From NCBI GenBank assembly GCA_030917225.1, contig JAUPVD010000095.1:1-8523 (forward strand): DNA of 8,523 nucleotides, given 5' to 3'. The translations under genes were made by a program, and so were the position numbers. Below the pieces are notes generated by a model, which was not told where the DNA came from, ran no database searches, and was given only the letters and a program-made list of their open reading frames with translations. This DNA comes from Pseudomonadota bacterium (GTDB lineage: Bacteria; Pseudomonadota; Gammaproteobacteria; Burkholderiales; Rhodocyclaceae). Position 1 is the stretch's first letter. Each line of letters opens with the position of its first letter. This document shows, in pieces, positions 1-6,385 of this stretch.

Positions 1-38
1 ATGACGTCGCCGCCGTGGTCATCTCCGATTACCGCTGA
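1..38 (+). CDS. Possible 3' end of a gene entering from the left edge
   Basis: From base 3 the plus strand reads DVAAVVISDYR and then TGA at 36-38. Ten of the eleven codons end in G or C, as in a real gene of this genome. If real, it converges on hypE and ends 15 bases from the hypE stop. The peptide resembles the phospho-acceptor strand of response-regulator receiver domains (ISDYRMPG), in which case the protein would be cut short just before the usual MPG. It could equally be an unrelated C-terminus or chance. The competing reading is a minus-strand ATG at 22-20 (MTTAATS...), a gene following hypE in the operon, but its only Shine-Dalgarno-like bases touch the ATG. No terminator hairpin is visible between 38 and 54. 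Confidence 0.25.
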   Translation, partial: DVAAVVISDYR

Positions 39-53
39 TCCCGCGCCACAGTC

Positions 54-1106
54 TCAACATATCCGGGGAAGCTGCTCCCCGGTCAACCAGTCCACAATAC
101 GACGACCGCCGAAGGCCGTCGTCATCTGCACGAAATGGTGCGGGTCTTCATGCACCGTGCCGACCACCGCCGCTCGCTGCCCCAGCGGGTGCGCGCGCAT
201 CGCGGCCAGCGCCTTGTCCGCATCTTCCGGCGCCACGATCACCACCAGCTTGCCCTCATTGGCCACGTAGAGCGGGTCGAGGCCAAGGAACTCGCAGGCG
301 GCTGCCACTTCCGGATTTACCGGCACCGCCTTTTCCTCGATCATCATGCCGACCTTCGACTGCCGGGCGATCTCGTTCAGCGTGGTCGCCAAGCCGCCGC
401 GCGTCGGATCGCGCAGTACGCGAATGGCCGCACCACTCTCCAGCAGCACTGCAATCAGGCCATGCAAGGCGGCGGTGTCGGACTGGATCGGCGCCGAGAA
501 ACCGAGCGATTCACGCTCCGCCATGATCGCCATGCCGTGGTCGCCGAGGGTGCCGGAAATCAGAATCCTGTCACCGGGCCGCGCCTGATCGCCGGAGAGC
601 GATACGCCTTCGGGGACGATGCCGACACCGGTGGTGGTGATGAACACGCCATCACCCTTGCCCTGCTCGACCACCTTGGTGTCGCCGGTAACCACCGGCA
701 CACCGGTCTCCTTCGAGGCTGCGGCCATCGATTCGACGATGCGTTTCAGGTCGGCCAGCGGGAAACCTTCTTCGAGGATAAACGAGGCGGAGAGCCACAG
801 CGGCTTGGCACCCATCACCGCCACATCGTTGATCGTGCCGTGCACCGACAGGCAGCCGATGTCGCCACCGGGGAAGAACAACGGCGAGACGACATGCGCA
901 TCGGCGGCCATGACCAGCCGCCCGCCGGTGGGTACCGGAAGCAGGGCCCCATCGTTGCCCTGGCGCAGGTATTCGTTGTCAAAGGCGGCGGCAAACAGTT
1001 CCTCGATCAACTGCGCCATAGCGCGGCCGCCGGAGCCGTGCGACAGATCAATGCGGCCGTGCTTGATATCGAGCGGACGGACGTAGCCGCGCTTCACTTC
1101 ACTCAT
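54..1106 (-). CDS. hypE: HypE, hydrogenase maturation carbamoyl dehydratase
   Basis: HypE takes the carbamoyl group from HypF onto its C-terminal cysteine and dehydrates it with ATP to a thiocyanate, the source of the CN ligands of the [NiFe] active-site iron. It acts in the cytoplasm with HypF and the HypCD complex. The 350-residue protein has the PurM/AIR-synthase-like layout of the family: SHGSGGRAM at 22-30, FFPGGDIG at 77-84, VHGTINDVAVMGA at 88-100, DPTRGGLATTLNEIA at 233-247, NEGK at 283-286, and the diagnostic end PRIC with Cys350 last. The start at 1106 is chosen because the ATG overlaps the hypD stop (ATGA at 1106-1103) and has AAGGA upstream with six bases between. The frame can be extended upstream to 1259, but that would run through hypD. 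It is the last recognised gene of the operon. All expected motifs are present and nothing suggests decay. Confidence 0.97.
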   Translation of the reverse strand: MSEVKRGYVRPLDIKHGRIDLSHGSGGRAMAQLIEELFAAAFDNEYLRQGNDGALLPVPTGGRLVMAADAHVVSPLFFPGGDIGCLSVHGTINDVAVMGAKPLWLSASFILEEGFPLADLKRIVESMAAASKETGVPVVTGDTKVVEQGKGDGVFITTTGVGIVPEGVSLSGDQARPGDRILISGTLGDHGMAIMAERESLGFSAPIQSDTAALHGLIAVLLESGAAIRVLRDPTRGGLATTLNEIARQSKVGMMIEEKAVPVNPEVAAACEFLGLDPLYVANEGKLVVIVAPEDADKALAAMRAHPLGQRAAVVGTVHEDPHHFVQMTTAFGGRRIVDWLTGEQLPRIC

Positions 1107-2230
1107 TGGAAATCCTTGTAGCGACCGTAGGTGTAGTGCGCTGCGCAGGCGCCCTCCGATGAAACCATGCACGAGCCGACCGGGTTTTCCGGCGTGCATA
1201 CCGTGCCGAACAGCTTGCAGTCCTGCGGCTTCTTGACACCGCGCAGGATGGCACCGCATTCGCAGGCCTTGTTGTCGGCGACCGAGACGTATTCGACCGG
1301 AAAGCGCTTCTCAGCATCGAACTCGGCGAACCCCTTGCGGATGCGCAGCCCTGAATACGGCACGACGTTGAGGCCGCGCCACTCGAACTGGCGGCGCAGC
1401 TCGAACACCTCGGCGACGAGGTTCTGCGCCTTCAGATTGCCGTCGCGCGTCACCGCCCGCGAGAACTCGTTCTCGACCACGGCACGGCCTTCGTTCACCT
1501 GCTTGACCAGCATCAGGATCGCCTGCATCACGTCGAGCGGCTCGAAACCGGCGATCACGACGGGCTTGCGATACTCCTCGGCAAAGAACTCGTAGGGCCG
1601 ACTGCCGATGATGGTTGACACGTGCGCCGGGCCGATGAAGCCATCGAGCGGCACGGTGCCCCACTGGCGCACCTCCGGCGATTCGAGGATGTTGCTGATC
1701 GCCGACGGCGTCAGCACATGGCAGCTGAGTACCGAGAAATTCTACAGGCCGAGGGCCAGTGCCTGCTTGATGGCCACCGCCGTCGGCGGCGTCGTTGTCT
1801 CGAAGCCGATGGCGAAGAACACCACCTGCTTGTCCGGATTGGCCTGGGCGATCTTCAGCGCGTCGGCACTGGAATAGACCATGCGGATGTCACCGCCGCG
1901 CGCCTTGGCCTTCATCAGGGAGAGACTGTCGGAAGCTGGAACGCGCAGGGTATCGCCGTAGGTGCACAGGATGACGCCGCATTCGAGGGCGAGGCGGATG
2001 GCCATGTCGACGCGTCCGACCGGCAACACGCAGACCGGGCAGCCCGGTCCGTGGATCATGCGCACGTTGTCGGGCAGCAGATCAGAAACACCGTAGCGCG
2101 AAATGGCGTGGGTGTGGCCACCGCAAAACTCCATGAAGTGGTAGCTGCGCGACGAATCGGCCGCCTGCCGGATGGCAACACCCAAGCCTTTGGCCAGTTC
2201 GCCGTCGCGGAATTCGTCGATGTACTTCAT
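1103..2230 (-). pseudogene. hypD: HypD, Fe(CN)2CO scaffold protein, interrupted by one in-frame amber codon
   Basis: HypD is a [4Fe-4S] protein that pairs with HypC to hold iron while CN and CO ligands are attached. The frame is 376 codons, the normal family length, but codon 163 is TAG (1742-1744). Residues 1-162 carry MEFCGGHTHAI with Cys36, HGPGCPVCVLP with Cys64 and Cys67, and GFETTTPPTA at 142-151. Directly after the TAG the same frame continues NFSVLSCHVLTPSAIS, then GHV-type GPAHVSTIIG, AGFEPLD, EWRG, and the C-terminal cysteine-rich cluster region (CECG, DCKLFGTVC, SSEGAC). Only one codon is wrong; there is no frameshift or deletion. E. coli HypD has Gln and many homologues Lys at this place (from memory), so CAG or AAG to TAG fits. 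The 162-residue product lacks the cluster cysteines. A GTG at 1717 could start the C-terminal part (204 residues) but has no ribosome site and would omit conserved residues. The start ATG lies 3 bases after hypC and has only a weak ribosome site, so translation is probably coupled. Its TGA overlaps the hypE ATG. Confidence 0.95.
1742..1744 (-). other. In-frame TAG within hypD (codon 163)
   Basis: The minus strand reads CTC GGC CTG TAG AAT TTC TCG here. The codons on both sides belong to HypD in one frame: the nine codons from the TAG through TGC CAT (1744-1718) link the two open segments without gain or loss. One substitution restores a sense codon (CAG, AAG or GAG are each one change away). 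All other complete genes here end in TGA except hypA, which ends in TAG at the expected family length, so TAG works as a normal stop in this genome. Confidence 0.97.
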
Positions 2231-2233
2231 GCG

Positions 2234-2479
2234 TCAGTGCACTTCACGCGCGGATTCCAGCAACGCGTGCTCGCCCATCTCGGCAAACAGCGCCAGCGTC
2301 TTTTCCGCTTCTTCCGGATCAAGTTTAGTCAGCGCGTAGCCGACATGCACGATGACGTAGTCGCCGATGACGACATCGTCGAGCAGCGCCAGCGAGATGT
2401 CCTTCTTCATGCCGGAAACGTCGATGGTGCAGTTATCACCGTCGATCGCCACGACCTTGCAGGGGAGCGCGAGACACAT
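2234..2479 (-). CDS. hypC: HypC, hydrogenase maturation chaperone
   Basis: HypC binds HypD and carries the Fe(CN)2CO unit to the hydrogenase large-subunit precursor. The 81-residue protein starts MCLALP; Cys2, exposed after removal of Met1, is the essential ligand in this family. It continues with VDVSG-like DVSGMKKDISLALLDD at 20-35 and GDYVIVHVGYAL, the OB-fold core of HypC/HupF proteins. Position 7 is Cys (PCK) where Gly or Ala is more usual, giving a third cysteine with Cys2 and Cys17; whether it matters is unknown. The start ATG at 2479 follows the hypF stop by one base and has GAGGA eight bases upstream. hypD begins three bases after its stop, as expected for partners made in equal amounts. 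Confidence 0.96.
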   Translation of the reverse strand: MCLALPCKVVAIDGDNCTIDVSGMKKDISLALLDDVVIGDYVIVHVGYALTKLDPEEAEKTLALFAEMGEHALLESAREVH

Positions 2480-2480
2480 G

Positions 2481-4796
2481 TCAGGAATCCTCGTCTTGTT
2501 CTTCGAGTTGCGTGTTCATGGCCACCCAGGCCTGCCCGAGCGACAGGCCACCATCGTTAGGCGGCAGGCGCTGCGCCTCGACAAGATGCAGCCCGTGGGT
2601 AGACAACCGACTGCGCAATCCGCGCACCAGCACCTGGTTGAGGAAGCAACCGCCAGCACCGACGATCTGGGCATTGGCATCGGCAAACCGACGTACCCAG
2701 TCGGCCAGTGCTGCAGCCAGCGTGGCGTGGAAAATGGCCGCACCACGTGACGGATTCGGCTCATCGGCCAGCGCAGCCAGCAGCGGCATCAGATCGAGCT
2801 CGCCGCCCTTGATCGACCAGCCATGGTCAAGCGGCAGCATTTCACCAAAGCGTTCGGCCAGCCCTTCAAGCAGCATCGCCGCCTGCCCCTCGAAAGCCAT
2901 CGTCTGACGTACGCCGAGAAGGCCGGCCGCCGCATCGAACCAACGCCCCATGCTGGTACTCGGCGGACAATTGAGGCCACGGTCGAGCATCTGCCCAAGC
3001 ATCGGCGCCGCCGACTGTTCGGCAAAGCGTGTTTCTATTTCACCGGCACGGCCGAGGCGATGCAATACAGCCGCCGCCATGCGCCAGGGCTCGCGTGCCG
3101 CGCGATCGCCGCCCGGCAGTGGCAGTGGTGCCAGCGAACCGACGCGACTGAAATCGCCCCGCCCGGCACGCAGCAATTCACCGCCCCAGGCACCGCCATC
3201 GCTGCCCAGGCCAACGCCGTCAAGTGCCAGGCCAAGCGTCGACTGACGAATGCCGTGTTCGGCCATGACCGACAACAGGTGGGCATGATGGTGCTGGACC
3301 GCTATCGCCGGAATGCCGCGATGGTGGGCGAATTCGGTGGCGAAACGGGTGGACTGGAAATCCGGATGCAGGTCGTGCGCAACGCGCTCTGGTCGCACCT
3401 GCAGCACACCGAGCAGGTGGGCAACGGTTTCCTCGAGGAAATTGCAGGTCGCCGCGTTGTCGAGGTCGCCGATGTGCTGCGAAACGAAGGCTTCGTTACC
3501 GCGCGTGACGCACACCGTATTCTTGAACCAGCCACCGACAGCCAACACCGACGGGCCGGCGTAAGGCAGCTTGATCGCCCGCGGCGTGTAACCGCGCGCG
3601 CGGCGAATGAACTGGAAGCCGCCGGGCGCAGTGCGCACCACCGAATCGTCGCAACGCACGACGATATCGCGGTTGTGCATCAGGAAAGCATCGGCAATCT
3701 CGGACAGCCGTTGCAGGGCCTCGTCATTACCCGTCACCAGTGGTTCGCCGCCGGGATTGGCGCTGGTCATCACCAGACGCAAGGTCTGCGGTTGCGTCAG
3801 CCAGGCCGTGCCTTTGGGACGTCCGGCCGCTTCGTGGAAGAGCAGGTACTGCAGCGGCGTGTAGGGCAGCATCACACCCAGCCACGACAGCCCCGGCGCG
3901 ACACCCGGCAACCGATCATCGGTGAAGTGCCGCTTCTTGAGCAGGACAATCGGCCGCTCGGCCGACTCCAGCAGCGCCGGCTCGCCGATGCCGATCTGCA
4001 CCAGCGCCGAGGCCGAGGCGGCGTTGGCCACCATCACTGCAAACGGCTTTTCCTCGCGCGCCTTGCGCTCGCGCAACGCGGCGACGGCGTCGGCATTGTC
4101 GGCATCGCAAACCAGGTGGAAGCCGCCCAGCCCCTTGATCGCCACGATGCCGCCCTGGCGCAGCAGCTTCAGACATTCGGCAACCGGGTCTCCGGCAATC
4201 GGCATGCCGGCTTCGTCAAGCAGCGACAGCTGCGGCCCGCACTTCTGGCAGCAGTTGGCTTCCGCATGGAAACGACGGTCATCGGGTTTGGTGTATTCAC
4301 CTTTGCAATCGCGACACAGGGGAAACGGCGCCAGGCTGGTGCGCGCGCGGTCGTAGGGAAGGCCACGGCTGATCGTGTAGCGCGGCCCGCAGTGCGTGCA
4401 ATTGGTGAAGGCATAGCGCCATCGGCGCGAGCTTGGGTCGAACATTTCCGCTAGGCAGTCGCGACAGATCGCCGTGTCGTGTCCGATGGTCGTGCTGGTG
4501 GCCTTGCCCCCACCACTTTCGAGAATGACGAAGCCAGCGTCGGCCTCCGGACGCGCCACCGGGCGCGCCAACACGCCATCGACACGGGCCAGCGGCGGCG
4601 CTTCTCTGCCGAGTCGCTCGATCAGTTCATTGACGCGCGGCGGCGAACCGCAGGCTTCAATCTCGACGCCAGCCGGGGTATTGCGTACCCAGCCAGCCAG
4701 CTGCAATTCGTTGGCCAAGCGCCAGACGAACGGCCGGTAACCGACGCCCTGAACGACGCCGGTAACATTGATGCGTTGACAGATATTTGCCGACAC
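2481..4796 (-). CDS. hypF: HypF, carbamoyltransferase for hydrogenase cyanide ligands
   Basis: HypF uses carbamoyl phosphate and ATP to make carbamoyl-adenylate and passes the carbamoyl group to the C-terminal cysteine of HypE. With the chosen start it has 771 residues, near the usual 750-780. Domains in order are an acylphosphatase-like domain with VTGVVQGVGYRPF at 11-23; a double zinc finger with cysteine pairs 111/114, 133/136, 161/164 and 183/186; a YrdC-like domain opening near KGLGGFHLVCDA at 221; and a Kae1-like carbamoyltransferase domain with VQHHHAH at 500-506 and LALDGVGLGSDG at 523-534, followed by GAGGCFLNQVL near the end. The start is GTG at 4796, eight bases after a GGAGG (4809-4805) and 19 bases past the hypB stop. 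The open frame extends to 4964, but the extra 56 residues are low-complexity read-out of hypB in another frame. No key residue is missing. Confidence 0.97.
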   Translation of the reverse strand: MSANICQRINVTGVVQGVGYRPFVWRLANELQLAGWVRNTPAGVEIEACGSPPRVNELIERLGREAPPLARVDGVLARPVARPEADAGFVILESGGGKATSTTIGHDTAICRDCLAEMFDPSSRRWRYAFTNCTHCGPRYTISRGLPYDRARTSLAPFPLCRDCKGEYTKPDDRRFHAEANCCQKCGPQLSLLDEAGMPIAGDPVAECLKLLRQGGIVAIKGLGGFHLVCDADNADAVAALRERKAREEKPFAVMVANAASASALVQIGIGEPALLESAERPIVLLKKRHFTDDRLPGVAPGLSWLGVMLPYTPLQYLLFHEAAGRPKGTAWLTQPQTLRLVMTSANPGGEPLVTGNDEALQRLSEIADAFLMHNRDIVVRCDDSVVRTAPGGFQFIRRARGYTPRAIKLPYAGPSVLAVGGWFKNTVCVTRGNEAFVSQHIGDLDNAATCNFLEETVAHLLGVLQVRPERVAHDLHPDFQSTRFATEFAHHRGIPAIAVQHHHAHLLSVMAEHGIRQSTLGLALDGVGLGSDGGAWGGELLRAGRGDFSRVGSLAPLPLPGGDRAAREPWRMAAAVLHRLGRAGEIETRFAEQSAAPMLGQMLDRGLNCPPSTSMGRWFDAAAGLLGVRQTMAFEGQAAMLLEGLAERFGEMLPLDHGWSIKGGELDLMPLLAALADEPNPSRGAAIFHATLAAALADWVRRFADANAQIVGAGGCFLNQVLVRGLRSRLSTHGLHLVEAQRLPPNDGGLSLGQAWVAMNTQLEEQDEDS

Positions 4797-4804
4797 GAGT
4801 GCTG

Positions 4805-4809
4805 CCTCC
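4805..4809 (-). promoter_or_regulatory. Ribosome binding site deciding the hypF GTG start
   Basis: GGAGG on the minus strand sits in the 19-base gap between the hypB stop and the GTG at 4796, with eight bases of spacing. It favours GTG 4796 over any upstream start inside hypB. The GTG-started protein begins directly at the acylphosphatase domain, as HypF proteins do. Confidence 0.8.
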
Positions 4810-4815
4810 GCGCGC

Positions 4816-6000
4816 TCAGCGCTGCGCGCCGTGCTGCTGCGCCGCGAGCTGCGCTTCCAGATCGGCGACGCGGCGCTTGAGCGATTCCATCGATTCCTGC
4901 CGCCTGGCAAGCTGCGCGGCCAGGCCGGACTCAAGCCAGGCCAGCCATTCGTCAAAGCCTTCACCGGTCGTTGCCGAGACGCGGATCACCTCAAGCTGCG
5001 GATTGACGCGGCGCGCATGCTCGATGGCCTTGTCCACGTCAAAGCTGAGGTAGGGCAGCAGGTCGACCTTGTTGACCAGCATCAGCGATGCGGCACGGAA
5101 CATGTCCGGATATTTGAGCGGCTTGTCTTCACCCTCGGTGGTCGACAGGATCGCTACCTTGTGTGCCTCGCCGAGATCAAAGGCAGCCGGACAAACAAGG
5201 TTGCCGACGTTTTCGATGAACAGCAGCGAACCATCGGCCGGCGCCAGTTTCTGCAACGCATGGCCAACCATGTGTGCATCGAGGTGGCAGCCCTTGCCGG
5301 TATTGATCTGCAGGGCCGGTACGCCGGTGGCACGGATGCGCTCGGCGTCATAGCTGGTCTGCTGGTCGCCTTCGACCACGCTGATGGCAAGCGTGTCCTT
5401 GAGGGCATCGATGCTGCGGCAGAGCAACGTGGTCTTGCCCGAGCCGGGGCTGGAAACCAGATTCAGCGCAAAAATACCCTGCTCGGCGAGGCGAGCACGG
5501 TTCTTCGCCGCGTAATCGTCGTTCTTGGAGAGAATGTCGCGCTCGATCTGCACCATGCGCGATTGCGACATGCCGGGCGCATGCGCGCCGGCCGGGCCGT
5601 GACCGTAGTGCACGGCACCTTCGTGTTCGTGGATACTCTCGTGGGCATGGTGGTGTTCGCCGTCGTGGGTATGCGGGTGAGCATGTACCGAACCATCGGC
5701 GTGGCGATGGGCATGCTCGTGCGCCGCAGCCGCCGGCACGGCACTGACGCCTTCATGGCTGTGGCTGTGCTCGCCGTGATGGTGATGCGGATGTACATGC
5801 GTCGTGCCATCGGCATGGGTGTGCGAGTGGGCATGTTCATCGTGCGCATGGGCATGCGCTGCATCATGAGCGTGTCCGTGACTGTGTGCCGTACCGTCTT
5901 CATGCACGTGCCAGTGGCCACTTTCTCCATGGCTGTGTTCGTGAACGGCTTCGCCCTCGATACGCGTTTCGCCGGCGGCGCATCCGCAAGTGGTACACAT
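4816..6000 (-). CDS. hypB: HypB, nickel-inserting GTPase with long His-rich region
   Basis: HypB is the SIMIBI-class GTPase that works with HypA to load nickel into the hydrogenase large subunit. The 394-residue protein starts MCTTCGCA, the cysteine-rich N-terminal nickel site known from E. coli HypB (Cys2, Cys5, Cys7). Residues 20-140 are a metal-binding linker with 43 histidines. The GTPase domain begins near 150: P-loop SSPGSGKTT at 183-191, [15 protein letters not shown] at 208-222, the metal site GCHLDAHMV with Cys238 and His239, [10 protein letters not shown] at 263-272 with Cys270, and the guanine motif NKVD at 310-313. After about residue 360 comes a charged tail ([15 protein letters not shown]) with heptad spacing of Met371, Leu374, Val378, Leu381 and Leu385, looking like a short coiled coil; I do not recall this from typical HypB. 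The start ATG has GGAGG eight bases upstream (6013-6009), 43 bases after hypA. The His-rich region suggests nickel storage as in HypB of Bradyrhizobium. Confidence 0.97.
   Translation of the reverse strand: MCTTCGCAAGETRIEGEAVHEHSHGESGHWHVHEDGTAHSHGHAHDAAHAHAHDEHAHSHTHADGTTHVHPHHHHGEHSHSHEGVSAVPAAAAHEHAHRHADGSVHAHPHTHDGEHHHAHESIHEHEGAVHYGHGPAGAHAPGMSQSRMVQIERDILSKNDDYAAKNRARLAEQGIFALNLVSSPGSGKTTLLCRSIDALKDTLAISVVEGDQQTSYDAERIRATGVPALQINTGKGCHLDAHMVGHALQKLAPADGSLLFIENVGNLVCPAAFDLGEAHKVAILSTTEGEDKPLKYPDMFRAASLMLVNKVDLLPYLSFDVDKAIEHARRVNPQLEVIRVSATTGEGFDEWLAWLESGLAAQLARRQESMESLKRRVADLEAQLAAQQHGAQR
5581..5943 (-). repeat. His-rich degenerate repeat region inside hypB
   Basis: This encodes residues 20-140 of HypB, 43 of them His, mostly as alternating His-x. 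Three imperfect copies of the pattern HxH[E/A]DG[T/S]xHxHxHxH occur at residues 31-45, 60-74 and 98-112 (bases 5866-5910, 5779-5823 and 5665-5709), separated by looser His-Ala and His-Ser runs. An Ala/Val spacer without His lies at 83-93. The nucleotide copies are degenerate, with CAT and CAC mixed and variable third positions, so the array has diverged under protein-level selection and is not a recent tandem expansion. Confidence 0.85.
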
Positions 6001-6008
6001 GTCTCTCT

Positions 6009-6013
6009 CCTCC
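6009..6013 (-). promoter_or_regulatory. Strong ribosome binding site of hypB
   Basis: GGAGG followed by an eight-base purine-rich spacer (AGAGAGAC) leads into the hypB ATG at 6000. The 43-base gap between hypA and hypB holds nothing else that I can recognise. Confidence 0.7.
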
Positions 6014-6043
6014 AGAGTGCTGCTTGGTTGCTGCTGTCTCGTT

Positions 6044-6385
6044 CTAGTCGACTTCGAGTTCTCTGACTCTCATTTCGGTTCCTGCCGTCGGATTCACCGG
6101 ATAACCACCACATTCCGGACAGGGATCGAAGACGGCGCTGATCTCCACCGTCTTGCCGCAGGACAGGCACTGCCCAGCCCCCGGTACATCGATGATTTCA
6201 AGCTTGGCGCCATCGGCCACGGTGCCGCGCGACACGGCATCGAAGCAGAAGGTCATGGCATCCGGTTCGACCGACGATAGCCAGCCGATTTCCAAGAATA
6301 CCGTCTTGACCTTACTGAATCCTTGCTCGCGGGCGGCGTCCTCGATGATCTGGACGACTCCCTCGGCCAGCGACATTTCATGCAT
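6044..6385 (-). CDS. hypA: HypA, nickel metallochaperone for hydrogenase maturation
   Basis: HypA binds nickel at its N-terminus, senses state through a zinc site, and cooperates with HypB to deliver Ni to the large subunit. The 113-residue protein has the family start [10 protein letters not shown]; His2 and Glu3 belong to the nickel site. The structural zinc site is two CxxC pairs, Cys73/Cys76 (QCLSCG) and Cys89/Cys92 (DPCPECGG). Length and both motifs are standard. The ATG at 6385 overlaps the end of the hupK-like gene by 8 bases, and GAGGG lies six bases upstream inside that gene. The stop is TAG (6046-6044), the only TAG stop among the complete genes here; family length shows that it really terminates, which bears on how the TAG inside hypD is read. 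Confidence 0.97.
   Translation of the reverse strand: MHEMSLAEGVVQIIEDAAREQGFSKVKTVFLEIGWLSSVEPDAMTFCFDAVSRGTVADGAKLEIIDVPGAGQCLSCGKTVEISAVFDPCPECGGYPVNPTAGTEMRVRELEVD

Noticed and set aside
39..53. Transcription terminator after hypE
   Set aside because: No GC-rich hairpin followed by a T run is visible on either strand in this short stretch.
1103..1717. C-terminal part of hypD as an independent gene starting at GTG 1717
   Set aside because: There is no ribosome site upstream, it begins inside a conserved HypD segment (SCHVLTPSA), and the missing link is a single codon, so it is a fragment of one gene.
1718..1741. Frameshift as the cause of the split hypD
   Set aside because: The codon-by-codon reading from 1744 to 1715 stays in one frame and gives HypD sequence on both sides, so only a substitution is needed.
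1742..1744. Pyrrolysine or general UAG reassignment
   Set aside because: hypA ends with TAG at normal family length and would gain a junk tail if UAG were read. Nothing in HypD suggests a special residue at this position, and the apparent lineage is not one known for pyrrolysine. Kept only as a remote alternative.
2823..4454. Long plus-strand open frame (543 codons) opposite hypF, and similar ones at 135-1121 and 1622-2560
   Set aside because: All are shadows in the frame opposite certain hyp genes, rich in Arg, His, Gln and Ala as expected from complementing GC-biased codons, with no family motif and no ribosome sites of note.
5581..5943. CRISPR array or minisatellite because of the repetitive appearance
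   Set aside because: The periodicity is at the protein level (His-x) within a certain hypB frame; the nucleotide units are degenerate and unevenly spaced with no spacer structure.
4831..6066. Long plus-strand open frame (411 codons) opposite hypB
   Set aside because: It is the antisense reading of a GC-rich gene with strong codon bias. Its Met- and Val-rich second half is simply the complement of the His codons, it has no recognisable domain, and hypB on the other strand is certain.
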